Source: Motacilla alba alba (lineage: Eukaryota; Chordata; Aves; Passeriformes; Motacillidae). From it: a DNA stretch of 64,000 bases. This document shows, piece after piece, positions 12,087-25,097 of the stretch. Within the stretch, counting starts at the first letter, position 1. Every line of letters begins with the position of its first letter. The position numbers and the translations under genes were made by a program. The stretch is taken from positions 17,604,149 to 17,668,148 of the forward strand of contig NC_052027.1 in the NCBI RefSeq assembly GCF_015832195.1, written 5' to 3'. The notes under the pieces are model-generated. The model had not been told where the DNA came from. It saw nothing but the letters and a program-made list of their open reading frames with translations, and did not search any database.

Positions 12087-12662
12087 ATCTCAGGCAGATA
12101 GATGAGGCTGGCAAGAAAGGTGCATATTTTAATACAGTGTACAGGTGTTTGCCATAAGCCTTCTAATTTAAAATTTCTAGCTGAGTTTGAGTTTTGTCAT
12201 TCCTGGTGAAATGTGTTTGGAGGATTATGTGCTGATCGGGGTGAAGGGAAGAGGTTCAAGAGGGCGTTTTTGTTCTGGGGGAAGGCTGAAGTTGGCATGT
12301 AGGGCACCAGGCCTGTGCTCTGCACTGCACTGGAAATCTGCTGTGTTCCAAACATGAGGAACTGGAAGGAAAAATGTGGTTGCAGAAGTTAAAAAGTGGG
12401 AAAAGGAGCTCTGCAGAGAAGTTCTCTTGGTGTCCTGAATACCAGGGATTAGATTAGGTGTGGGGGAATGAAGTGTCTACACCTGGATTTAGGAACCAAG
12501 GTTGCATCTTTGTGGTGAAGATAGACCAAAGGACATTCTGAACCATCTGAATCACCACCATTTTTTCACTGCCATCTGGTTGTAAGGATCCTGATCCTTC
12601 TCCTATCAAAGTTTTCTCCTGCTTCAGAACTATTGAGATAAAAGTCCAAGGCTTTCTTTCTT

Positions 12663-12704
12663 TTATATATATATATAATATATATATATATATAATATAT
12701 AATT
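12663..12704. repeat. AT dinucleotide microsatellite
   Basis: A run of TA repeats broken by AATA steps, about 42 bp long. Confidence 0.95.
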
Positions 12705-15700
12705 TACTAAGGTCAAATCCATGCCAAACCTACTGTGGAGTAGTTCTCTTTGTACAACTCCAAAATAAGCAGGAATGCCAAGTCACAGGAGGCACTTCAT
12801 TGCTGAACAATTAAATAGGAATTTTGTATTAACTGGGATGTGTCTTTTGGAAAGAAGAGTTAGTGTCATCTTTATCTTGTGAGGCTCTTTGGTTAATTGG
12901 CATGATTTTTTATTAATTGCTGTCTTAACTGACACAGCTGGAAGTTCTTGCATTGAATAGAATTGATAACGCTGATAATGTTTGAAAAACCTAGAGCTAA
13001 TCCACACTGAAATAATTTTACAGTCCCAGAGAATGGAAAGTCTAATTCTGTTTTGTAACACTCAATAATCCTGTTTATAGTCTGAAAAAGTAATGTGTGT
13101 CACGTAGCCTTGAAGGCTGGTACTTACCAGCTGTTACTCCTTCTGAGTATTAAAATTGGGTTCTAAGTCAGCAGCTCATTGAAATACCCCTAAACCAGCT
13201 CTCTCCAAGCTGATGGCTTCCAACTGGAAACTTAAATAAGTCTGTGATAAGGGAGAGCCAATGCAGACATTGTGAGCAGCCCGTCATGTGCCCTTAGGTG
13301 TTTGTTTTAGAAGTGCAGTAATCATGAGAACTGTCAAAATCCACTGGATTTAAAACACTTGTTCTACTTTTACCTTGCTGAAATGACAGACTTTCCTGAT
13401 AAGAACATTCAGATACCAGATCCATGGTATAACTGAATTGCAGCCACCACCTGGCCTCCTGAGACACTCTGGGTAACTCTGGCTGTCCTAAATACGTCCC
13501 TAAATTTGAGATTGTCATTTCCTAAAAGCTAATTCTGCCTGTAGTGCTGAGTGTTTACCTGCTAACATGTCCTTCATGCCCTGAAAGGCAATTTTCAATG
13601 TAAATCACTAGTCATAAACCAAAGCAAACAGGCTGTTGTGCACACATTAGAAAGCACAGACACCACTGACATGGAATTACTGAGGATGTTCTTCTACATT
13701 ATTTCTAATTGTTTAAAACAGTACAAGTCTGAAGTAGCTTGAAGTTGGAGGTGGGAAGGGTTGTCTGGGTAGTGGCATGGGAAGTGGCCTGTCAGCACAG
13801 GAGCTGGAACAGTCAGGGAACACTGACACAGGCCATTGTGGGCACTTGTAGAGAGTTTGTCCTTTTGCACAATTAAATTATTTTTCCTGCTGGGAAAATT
13901 CCATTTTTCTGTGGGTCTCCTATTAGTGGATTTTGGCCCCAATTGCTGAGACAGGACTGACACTGGCTCCTCCAAAGAATTGGGTAAATGAGTTCTCTCT
14001 GTGCCCACTGGAATGGAAGCCAGGAAGACAAAATACACCAGGCCTTTTGTTGTCATCCTCAGCTCTGTGTGTGGGTGCTGGATAATGTAGCAGAGTGCTG
14101 AACTCTTATTCCTTAAGCCTTTAAAGATTTAAGTGGTGTCATTTGGTGTAGTAAAGTTGCAGTAAAGCTCTTTGCCGTGTAGTTCTCCAAAGAAATGCAA
14201 TTTTTTACTCACTGGTAGTCTAATATCTTTTACCAGCTCTGAAGAATGGAATAAAATATTTGGAATATACTTTTGAAAAGTATGAGAAACTACAGGGGAA
14301 AAAATATGAGGTCTAAGGAGTTTTGAGAGACTTTTCCTTTAGAGAACTCCGGGATTTTCTGTATTGGGTGGAGGTTATGCAGCTGTTTTATCCTACTGTT
14401 AACATATTAGGTTAAAGGAATCTTTCCACTTAATTGAACAAACACAGGAGAGTATTTATGTAACTGAAGATCTGCAACTGCCAGCAGAATCAATTAGCAG
14501 AGGAATAATTAGGCAAATAGTATTGTCCAAATGATCCCAATATAAAAATGTATTGCAATCCCAATAGAAATCTCATTAATGTTGTTGTTGCTGATGAGCT
14601 GTTCCTTTTGCAGTATCATAAAGGGAGGCAAATGTGGAGAGATCTCAGTGGGGTGTCAGCTTGGGTATGAGGCAGGAACAATATCAAGGTTTTAAACTGT
14701 CTGCTCTCATTATTGTCACTTAGTCATGGCTGCAGCTCCACTATCTGCTTAAAAGCTTCCTGTGATTGAATGAGCCACTTTAGGGTGAAATAGGTACAGA
14801 AGAGAACGTTTCAGGTTAGTATCTGCTATGGAATTGTTGCTTCATGCATGAGAAACAAGTAGTCTCTTATGCTGAGCAGATAACCCAGGAAAAAATGAGA
14901 CAAGTGGAGCTTGTTTCAAGTACTTCTGCTTGAATGTTTCAGTTTACTGCTTCAAAGAATGGAAAAGTTAACGAGCACATTATCTTAGACTTTCCACTGT
15001 TCTGTCACTCATGCAGAGGAATTAAAAAAAAGGTTAATTAATCTGATGTCATATTTACAGTGGCTGTTCTAGGAAGCAGGTTCCTGGTTTGCAGTAGCAA
15101 GGTCTGTCCCATGATCAGTGAGGGAGAATATCTTAGAAACAGTCCTCCAGCAGGGAAGTTGTGTTTTCCCTATTTCCCCTACTTCTGCCACCTGAGAATC
15201 TTTTTTAGCTCTGCTACAAATTACTGTATTGTGATTCTGAGTTCATTTTTTCAAACTTGTTTCATAGGTCCATTGGAATGGATTAAAAAGTGTTGTACTG
15301 TGAGAATAGCTTTAATCCAAACCTATTAAAAAAACAAAACAATAGCCTTTCACAAATAATCATTCAGAGATCCCAGCTTGGAACAAGTGTTACTTCCTCA
15401 GAAATAACCTCCTCCAAGCCTTCCAGCTGGGGCCTGGGGAGGTCAAGGAAGATGTTTAAGGGTCACAAATACCATCCGAAGCAACACTGGTAATATAAAT
15501 TATCTCACAAAACTCCAGTTTCTAACCAAGTTGGAATTCTGGCTTTTGTTAGTCTAGCAGGGAGCTACAGGCCCCTCCTGAATTGATCTTGTAACAGGGT
15601 TTTGTTTACATTTTGATCAAACTACTAACTGCTGAGTAAATGAATTTGATTTTTAGTGATTGTGATTATTTTTATTGATTTTTTTGATCCACATCAAAAT

Positions 15701-16606
15701 GTTCTAGGCTGCCAATGTAGGCTGGAAAAGTAGTGCTTCTCTTTGTCACAGTGGAAGTTTGCAATAACAGTTGTGTACATTTTTTATTTGTCTGTTCCCC
15801 TTCCCCTGTTAGCTATACTTGCTGATGTTTTTCATTAACTTCGTTTCCTATTACAGCAGCAGCTCTGAAAAAATATCAGTTAGGCCGGCCTCTTATTTAT
15901 GTGCATGTCCTTAAAATGTGACTGTAACATATTCATTAACTCTAGATTCCTGGGGCTCTGTTCAGACATGTACATCTCCTCCTTAAGGAAGAGAGAGAGA
16001 CACTCAAGGGAGATTTTTATGACTTTGCTGTAGACCCAGTGTTTGAACACAGGATGCTGAGATGGAAACAACTGACTGTCAGTCTCTGAATTCTCCACAC
16101 TTTGCTGTCCAGTCCAGAACACCTGGAAATATGGGATTCTGATTTCTTAGAATACACTGAATTTGATGCCACTTGTTACCTCATCACTTGTAGGGTTAAT
16201 GACAAAATCTTTCTTCTGAAGCTTTCTGAACACAATCCTTTTGTCCTGCAGCCCTGAATTTCCAGGAGGGTGAGCAGAGGAGCTGTGTGGGGCAGGAGCA
16301 GCAGGCTGGTGCCTCTGGAAGGAGCTGGCTGTGCTGCCCATCCTGGAGCAGGAGTGCCACACGTGCAGCCATTCCCTCTGGGAACACCCAGCACCTGCGT
16401 CAGGGACACCGCAGAGGGGACAGATGTGCAGCAGCTCTGTGCCTGTAAAAATGCTATAAAAATACCAGTTGCTGTGCAAACACTGTGCAGCCAAAGAAGG
16501 GCTGCTTCTCTCTGTAAGTGCTCTTGAACAAAACCCTTCTGGGGGGTGTGCTGTGGGAGCGTGGCCAAGGCCAGGACTTCCAGAGCTGGAGAGATTCCCT
16601 GCCAGC

Positions 16607-16966
16607 ACAGAATTGAAAAATTCTGGAATGGCCTGGGTTGGAAGGGACCTTAAAGCCCATCTCATTCCCACCCTCCTGTTATGGGCAAGGACACCTTCCA
16701 CTATCCCAGGTTGTTCCAAGTCCTGTCCAGCCTGGCCTTGGACACTGCCAGAAATCCAGGGCCAGCCACAGCTGCTCTGGGCACCCTGTGCCAGGGCCTG
16801 CCCACCCTCACAGGGAGTATTTCTTCCCAATCTAATCTAAACCTAGCTTGTGTCAGTTTGAAACTATTCCCCATTGTTCTGTCTCTCCAGGCCCCTGTAA
16901 AAAGTTTCTTTCCATCTTTCTTGTGGGCTCCTTGCAGGTACTGGAAGGTCAAAATGGACTTTCTGT
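16607..16966 (-). mobile_element. 5'-truncated CR1 LINE 3' end, minus orientation
   Basis: About 360 bp read as the reverse complement of a CR1 3' end. The order is GGGTTGGAAGGGACCTTAAA, GGACACCTTCCACTATCCCA, the GGCCTGCCCACCCTCACAGG block, then TTTCTTGTGGGCTCC and GGTACTGGAAGGTCA. The several overlapping short frames on both strands here are remnants of the element. Confidence 0.9.
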
Positions 16967-19900
16967 GCACCTAAGACAGACCTGGACAGAGCTGTGCTAC
17001 TGAACCCTCTAGGGCTACTGGAATCCTGGAAAACTGGGAGAAGTAGAAAATAAACCTTAAGCCAGAGAAACAAGCAGAAAACTCATTTCTTTGTGTGCTT
17101 TTTTCCCCCTCTCACTAGAAAGGAAATGCTTCCTGAAGTTTTTAAACATTTGCTCTGCCTAAATTTTTAACCCTTTTTTCCATGCCATTATTTTCTGATA
17201 TCCAAAAGTATTTTTTCAAAGTAGAATCCAGGCTAATGCAAGGAGAGAAACTGTAATTATTGAATAATGAGGCAGTCAAAACAGTGGCCACAATGTGAGA
17301 AATAAACAGGCAATAGAAAGTTAGTGCTGGAGAGCACTTCTCAGTACCTCAGGAAGGTTAAACAGCTCAGGTCTCAGTAAGTGTAACTTTCCTCTGTTGC
17401 GTCCCAGCTGATGAGCATCGTCCTTCTGGCCCTACTGAGTCTATGTCCTGCCTTGCCTTTTTCACCACTAAATCAGAGGCAAAAAATCAGGTTCAGGTTG
17501 TTAAGCCATTTGTATTGTAAGCCTCTCATGCATTGGCTTTCATGTCCTCACAAAACCACAGAAGGAAAAAAAAAGAAACCAAAACCAAAAGAACAACCCA
17601 GTGCAGAGGCTGATGACTGAAAAATCAAAAAGGGAAAAGGGAATGAAGATGTGAGAGTGGAAAACACAGAGTTACTTAGGGAGGAGAGGGTGAAGGCAGG
17701 TGTTCAAAGAGTAACACTGCTCAGCAGTAACAGGAGTAATTTCTAGAAAAAACACCCTCCAAACATTTACGGATCTGGTCACACTGGTGTGAGGGCAGAG
17801 ACAGCGAGTCAGGAGGTGAAATGGTGTATAGCACTGAGCTCTGCTGCATTCTCTATGAGACAGGGATTCCTGGCAAGAATCCCTGTGGTAGGATTTCAAT
17901 TCCACTGGAGCAGCCAGAGCAGCCTTTCCTAGCCCCTGGCGCTGCTCTGCCCACTGTCAAGGGTCCTGACCCCCATCTGCAGCTGAACTGCACTGGGGTC
18001 ACGTCTGCAGGGGTTACGTGGCTGCACTTCACCTCAGAGGTGTTTTCCAACCTCAGTGGTTCTACGAATGTGCAATGCAGAGGCCCTTTGGGACCTGTTG
18101 GACTCTTCCAAAACCTGTGGTCTTTCTGTGTCTCAGAAATGCCATCCTGGGAGCTTTGGCAAAGTCAGCGACTCAGTGCGGGCTCCCCCCGGCCCCCTCT
18201 TACAGCACAGACAGTCCCTTCACAATTTACACAAGTCAAATAAATTAGTGATCAAAGCCGTAATGGCTTGAAAATGTGCCTCTGCCTGCGGCAGTGAGGA
18301 TTGCTGGGGAGGCTCGCTGTGTCCCCCGGCCATGGAAATAAAGGGTGCTGGCTGCTAAAGAGGGGTGCAGGGAGCCACCCTGGGGCTGCTGAGGGGAGCC
18401 CTGAGGCGGCCAGGCTCGGCCAGGAAGCTTCACCATCGCCTGGATTTATTTCTCATTCAAAATCACTGAAAGCCAAGCTCCTCCTTCTGATCAGAAGCCA
18501 ATTTTTTTTTTTCTTTGTGAGCTTAACTGTTTCTTGCTCGTGCTTAACTAGATTTTAAAGCTATCTTTTAACATAAGTTGAAGCACTGTGGATCTTTTCC
18601 CCTGTGCCCCAGCAGAGGCTGGAGGATGTGGCTCAGCACGGAGGGCTCAGGGCTGCAGCTCTTGGGGGAGCAGATCGCCCCTTCCCTGTCCTCAGCTCTG
18701 CCGGGTCCTGGTGCCTCCCTGCCGTCTGTGCCATCTCACTTCAGCGTCTCTAAAAACTCGGCAGAGCAACATCCAGCGCCTCAGCAAACACTGGCCCAGC
18801 ACACAAAAGCAGGTCACCTCTCCGGTCCCGTGCAAGCCACCTTCTAAAATTAGAGGTTGTGTCGTTGTTTTGTTTGTGTTACAGACGGGTTGTTTCCACA
18901 GGAGGAGGGGGTTCTGACCTGAAACTGAGCTGTAGCACATGCGGTGCCCGCTGAGAGGGGACGGGGCTTCGCTCTGCGTGCAGATGGACAAATCCTGCAC
19001 CCGGCGAGGGCTGCCAGCGCTGGCCCACGGCCTCGCCCTGCCGGGGGCAGCTTCTGCTCCGCTCTGCCCTTCTGTGTCCCCGGGCACGCAGACTGCTCTG
19101 CATTCCCGGGGCATTCTGCAGAGGTTCTGTTCTCATGGGTGAAACATTTAGCTTGTCTTGGGCGTGGCCACTTTATTTATGAAGGCAAAGCAGAGGAGTA
19201 GTTTAGAGATAGACAGAATTCGAGATTGCCCCAGAAACTGAGTTGGCTAGATCTCTTCTGTAATTCTAACATTACTAGATAGGTCATTATCAGCTGTTTA
19301 GAATACACTCATCTGTTGTCAAGGAAGAAACTCGTTTGTGCAAGGATTTTGGTTTAAAGAAGTTTTTCAGAAAAGCTGAAAGTGCTTAAATATAGACCTC
19401 TAACTTTTTTCCTTTCCTGCTATACTACTGCACAATTAAGCTCTAACTTTTGTTAGTTCTTATATTTCCGGAATGTGGGAGCAATACAAAATATGTTGAA
19501 GTAGAACCTGAGGGGTTGGGAATATAATGTAAGTATGGATTTATTTCTAAAAAGAGAAGAAGAAAGTCTAGCAGAAGTTAGTTGTATATTCTTTGCCAAA
19601 GTAGAGCTCTGCAGTGGTGTTTGTTTCACAGGCTGTGGCTGACAGACGCAGGGACAAGGCTTCACCTCCTGGTTAAACCAGCCCAAACCCCAGAGAATTT
19701 CGGAGGACTCTGCAGAGGCTGGAGAGCTGTAGGAACACAGGGCCAGGCTCTGTCCTGACAAGTGCAGACACAGCTCCTGCTGCCTCTGCCTGGCTCGGGC
19801 AGAGCTGAACGAGGTCCAGAGTGTTGGTGTGAGGCTGCCGTGGCACCAGTGCAGACCTGCCTTGCACGAGGCTGTGCTACAAGACTGATAAAGCTTTTCT

Positions 19901-20644
19901 GGCCTAAGGAACTGAAGGAAAATGGGTGATACTAAGCAGCTTTAGGATAGTTTCGTATTTTTGGTAGTTGTTAAATGTTTCTAGTGTTTTCCTCTATGAA
20001 ATATCAGGTGTGTTGAATCACAAAACAGCAGAACGCAGAGGGAGCTTAAATTTAGACTAGTTCAGAGAAAGTAGTGGACACACAGAGCCCAGGAAGAGAG
20101 GTGGGGACAGATTGTATCAGCTGGCCTAATCAGGGATGAGCCACATTTGTGATGACAGATCCATAAACTAATGGGAGCATTTAGCATAACAATGTGCATG
20201 TTGGGGGGATATGAGGGGACAAATGGTAGGAAGCAGATGTGTGCTTTCCTCCTGGAGTCAGACACCAGCTGGAAGGAGCCCTGCTCTCACCAGTAATGTG
20301 TTTCTAGCTTAAACTTGGCTGGCTTGTGGTTATTTTTGATCCTCACATCCAAACAGTGGGAAGGGGAAGCTGTTTCTTGTTCTTATGATCACCCTCTCTT
20401 ACAGTCCCACTGAGAGAAGGGTTTAGTGTGCAGGAACTGTAAGGAGGACAAGACAAGAGATGTGGAGGAAAGGGGAGAAATGGGGTCTTTAGGAACAGAG
20501 GGGAAAGGAGAAGGCTGGAGCAGGAGGATGCTAAAGCAAATGGAGTAATGTGAACACAAGAAATGATTTCCAGAAAACAGAGATGTGAGGAATCCCTTCT
20601 GATCACTAGTGAGAAGGCTTGCTTCAGCTTTTTAAGGCTGGATT
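16967..20644. other. Intergenic stretch, no gene recognised
   Basis: Mixed base composition, with a moderately GC-rich part at about 17.9-19.1 kb that leaves many frames open by chance. None of these (for example 17821-18243 plus or 18692-19114 minus) shows a known domain, signal peptide or exon-like boundary. Confidence 0.4.
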
Positions 20645-21322
20645 TGTACCTGTGGGGTTTCATCCCCGGATTGGGGTGACCCCAAAAGATGGAAAAGTTC
20701 CTCCTCTAACCCGTGCCTTCGAAGAAAGACTCAGTAGTCCTCTGTTGTCTGTTCTCAAGGTTGTTTATTGTTGGTTATCTAAAAGATTCTTCTCCCTGAA
20801 CTGCTGTGGCCCGTTCAGCAGGTCAGACAAAGGCACACTGCCCTCCCAGGGGCTGCTGCCATCTTTTATATCATATATTACGTACTACATGTTTATACTT
20901 TTTCCCCAATACCTACTATCTATATTGAATGGTGACTTTCTACTCTAGACCAATCTGTGAGTGCCAACATCACCAAAGACATGGAGGCTAGGAAGGAGAA
21001 AGAAAGAGGACAGGGCACACCCAAATCCCTCCATCTTAGAACCCCCTGACCCCCATGTACAAAACTTGGACCCCTGCGTACAAGGCTTAAAACCCCCCTG
21101 TACAACAGCCAAAAATCCCTCCTTTCACTTTGTGACTACTTCTACTACAATATCTAAACTTTTGTGACTTCTTGTTCTTCCTGCAAAGTTGGTAAACTGT
21201 TCCATGGGTCAGATTCAAAGCCACAGGGGTCTCTGGCTGCATGCCAGGGTCTCAGATGCTTTTGACCTGGGTCTGGAACATCCGAGAATGTCTGCAGGAC
21301 ATTCTGAGTTCCGACATGTACC
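20645..21322 (-). mobile_element. Solo ERV LTR, minus orientation, with 6-bp TSD
   Basis: The element occupies 20651-21316 (666 bp), starting TGTGGGG and ending CCGACA. It is flanked by the identical direct repeat TGTACC at 20645-20650 and 21317-21322. On the minus strand it starts TGTCGGAAC, has a TATA-type box (complement of TTTTATATC at 20864-20872) and then an AATAAA signal (complement of 20764-20769), and ends CCCCACA. This is the U3-R-U5 order expected of an LTR. No internal retroviral sequence is attached. Confidence 0.8.
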
Positions 21323-24300
21323 CCTACAATGGTACACATTTAGGCAGTTATCCCTCAAGAGAGCCCTGGAAGAGGGGAAATATACTTCTAAGCATCCTCT
21401 GCAAGTGTACCCCAAAATGATTAATGAATATAAAATCAGTACTAAAAGGATCTCTTCTAATTTTGTGAGTGGTCAGCTCAGTTTCGGGTTTTTTTTGTAA
21501 TTAATAGAATTTTGATTGATATGCTGAATCCTGGCCTATAAAGGGATCAGAACACAGCAACACTTGCATTGTGTGAATGGCAAAGGTGGAGTAAATCTCT
21601 GGCTTTACTTTTCCAAGCCCTTTAGGACCAAATTTCCTCGTGTAAGTGTTAGCAAAGAAATAATCCATGCATGCTTACCGATTCTTTCATGCCTGCATGA
21701 TTTTAATGATAATTAAGCAGTACATGTCTGAGATCCAAAGGCAAACCAGAGTCAAATGTGCCTGACTCATTTCTCCTCTCTGAACAAAAATGGGAAACAT
21801 CAAACCTCTGTGTGAGGCTCTCTGATGTTCTGGTAGCATTACTCTGCTCCCTCATGTAGATATTCTTAGGTAGACATCTAATACTTGTTGGATTTTGTAG
21901 TAATTGGTTACAGGAGGGGAAAAAAATGTGTTCTCTTGTGCACAGAGAGAATTTCTTGATGGTCTGAAATGGGCTGTTCTTATCTCCAAAATGGCTTGAA
22001 GCAGGTCTGGAAATATGATTTGTATTTTCTCATAATGTGTCAGTGAAATGGGGATGCAGGAAAACTGATGTAAGCAGCATGAAAGAATCTCTTTTAATCC
22101 AACATTTCCTTGGTATTTGTGAGACCCACTCTGAATGTTTCTCTACTCCTGTATGCGGTGTCCCTGTGCTCATGCAGCTGCTCTGGTACTGAGTGCTGGT
22201 GTAGATGGATCAGGACTAAATAATGAAATAATCCATGGAAAAAGCAGGTTTCAGTAGGGATGGCACCTTCTTGTGTGTGCTTGTAAAGCTGAACATAGGA
22301 AGTACTTTAACACAAGCTACAGGATAATAACACTTGTGCAGATGTTTTGAAATATTTATTATTGATTATTTTTCTTTCCTAGCTTTGTCTTTTAGGGATC
22401 ATACTGGTCCATGTGTCTTTTCATCTGTCCCTTATAATAATTTATGGAGCCAAGTGTAGAGATCTCAAAGGTAGAACACATCAGTCATTTTTCTGTACAG
22501 GGAAATACACAGACTGGTGCTGCATTAAAGAATGCAGTATGAGCTCAACCTGTGCATCAAAGAACCCACAAAAGAAAGCCCCAGATTTACCTCTCAGTTT
22601 CTCCTGTCAGTTTTCAGACAGTCATCAGAGAGGGATGGACTTGTGATGCAGAATTGTGATAAAAACATTGAAAATAATTCAGTCAACAACCAGGCACGAG
22701 CCTGCTGGAAAGCAGGCTTCAGTGGTTGCCGTTTCCAGGGGTGGATTTTAGCTGGAACTCTGGTCAGCAGTGCATTTCTTCCAGCAGCTGAGGCTGGGGT
22801 GATGTGACTCTAGGACTGTAGTGTGACAGGACTGTAGTGTCCCTTCCCCATTCCTTCTCTGGCTTCTCAAGTCACTGTTAATGGGTTTTCTGACTATATT
22901 GGGCATTGTTAAGGAGTACCTGAGAGTTGTGATATTATTTTCCTTCCTGTTTTTTTGGTTTTTTTTCCTATTTGGAAGCAAGTACTTTTTGCCTGTTTAC
23001 AAACTGCTGGATCCAGTTTTATGCTGTTACATAGAAGAAGGTAAATCCAACTGAGCACCTACATTCAGTTAACCACAAGAATTTTTCCACCTAGCAAGCA
23101 TGCAACATTTGAAATATTCCTTCCTTCCCAGTACTGAACCAAAATTCTCTCTATTTAAAATTGCATTTAGTTGCATTTTCTTGGAGACAGTTAAAAAAAA
23201 AAAAGGAAATATTTATTCATTGCAATTGATCCATAGATCAATTAAAACTAGGTACATAAGACTAATTTACCAACCAAGTAACTTTTGCTTGTCATGAAGT
23301 GATCTCAGTTATAAAAGATGACCTTCCTAGGAGCAAGACATTTTCAGGTACAAGTCACCTGTACTTTTAGAAGACAAAACACAAAGATTGCGTTTGTAGA
23401 TAACGAGTGTTTAGATAGCATCGGTGACTCAGAGAGAAACCCATTAGAGAGTCTGCAAGACGAGATGCAACCCTTGCAACAATTCTGTGTGGATCCCGGG
23501 GCTGATCAGTGTGAGAAAGAGATGATTATGCCAGAAGCCTTCAGTTCAGAGAAGAGTCTCCCTGGAATGCAGGAGAGGTTATAAAACCATTGGTGAGATG
23601 AGATAAAGACAGCTGTTCAGCAGCTCCTCTATTACAGGAGCTCTGGAGGCATTGCACAAGCCTGGAGTCAGTGTGTGGGGAAATCCAGGGGAATTTGAAC
23701 TTGGGGAGCTTATTCCCAAAGGATATCAAAGTCTCCTTGCTTTGAGGGAGTGAGGTGTTACAGGAAATAGAAATGTGCTGAGGACACAGCTGATTTGGAG
23801 CATGGTTGTGTTGGTTTTGCCGTGCAGAAAGTCTGCTGGGCATTTGAACTGCAGTAAACAAGTGAGACTTCAAGTAGGTGCCACATAGCTGGGGAGTGAT
23901 CATCCATCTTCCTGCTCCACTGACAGATTCCACGAGCAAGGGTGGGCACTGCGGGCAGGCCCAGGGTGACAAGGATGGTTTCACTGTGCCTGGCAGGGGA
24001 ACAGCAGAATCTTTCACTGATCTGGTACATGAGCTCAGCTGACAGCCCTGCTCCATTCAGAGCTGTGCTGAGGATCCTGTGGCAGCCAGTTGTGCAAACA
24101 CAGGAGGCAGAGGATGTTGTCTGGGATTCCCAGGGCGGGCAGCGGGCACACCTCGCTGGAGATGGCCCGAGGGGGCAGCAGGCCTGGGGCTGGGAGCAGC
24201 ACTGCGCCTGCAGGATTCCTGCTCTGGGGCTGATAAGGACAGCAACTGCGTGACAGAGTTCATTTGTGGAGGCAGAAGGGGTGGAGCACTGTAACTGGGA

Positions 24301-25097
24301 AATGCTGGCCTGGACAAGTGTCTGTGGTAGCAGCCAGGAGGAAACTCTCCGCTGTGCCCTGCTCCTGGCAGCAGCAGCAGCAGCACTGCTGCCCTGACTC
24401 ACTCGTGAGGATCTGGCATATTTTTTGCCCATGAATTAAGTCTTGCAAGAATCCTGGAAACAGCAAAGTGAGCACATTTCCTTGATATTCTAGGGCCTTG
24501 GACACTTTCTGAAGCAAAGATCAGTGACTCAGCTTCCAGCTGGGCTGGGCTCTCGAGGGATGCTGGTAGGACAGAGCTCCTGCAGCACTTCCCTCTCTGA
24601 GTCTCCTCACCCTGCCTGAAGTGCTCTGGCAGGCCTGAGGAAGCTCTTTTCTTTCTTGGCAGAAGTTGCTCCTTATATTGAAAGGAACTATTCTGGAGCT
24701 TGGAATTTTAATTATTTTGAATCAACTTTTGATTAAATTGTTGCTATTAAATAAAGGATGAATCATCTGAAAAAGACCTTTAACTGGCTGGGAATAACAG
24801 CTAAACAGTGTGTTTATTTATTTCAATCTGCTGCTCTTGGACTTTGGTTTTCTTTTCCTGAAGAAACACGGGGAGGAGTGGCATATAAATCAAAATTTTA
24901 TTCTGAACTCATTGCCTTATTCTGAATTGCATAAAACACTTGATCTTTTTTCACTATGAAATTTCAGGATAGAAGGATCATTAACATTAAAGATAATATG
25001 AAATGCAAAAGTGTTTGTTGAAGAGGAGATAGAAGCTTCTCTTCATATGATACTTTATTTTTCTTTTTCCCAGCTAAAAGTGGCCTGTTGTGGCTGG
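21323..25097. other. Intergenic stretch, no gene recognised
   Basis: Mostly AT-rich, with a more balanced part at 23.3-24.6 kb. Two minus-strand frames there (23541-24056 and 23758-24432, the latter 224 codons) and one plus-strand frame (23318-23584, 88 codons) are fairly long. Their predicted proteins are low-complexity or unlike any family I know, and the two minus-strand frames overlap each other. They may be chance frames or part of a non-coding transcript. Confidence 0.35.

Larger units (their letters stand above)
11975..16606. other. Intergenic stretch, no gene recognised
   Basis: About 4.6 kb of AT-rich sequence. It holds the TGTACACCAGTC palindrome at 12032-12056 and an AT dinucleotide tract at 12663-12704. 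Frames such as 13694-14056 (minus, 120 codons) show no recognisable protein features. Confidence 0.4.

Noticed and set aside
16147..16974. Overlapping frames of up to 227 codons on both strands
   Set aside because: The right half is CR1 LINE sequence and the left half shows no family or conserved motif.
23541..24432. Overlapping minus-strand frames of 171 and 224 codons
   Set aside because: Low-complexity or family-less predicted proteins in two competing frames; no splice-bounded exon or homology could be recognised. Expression data could reopen this.
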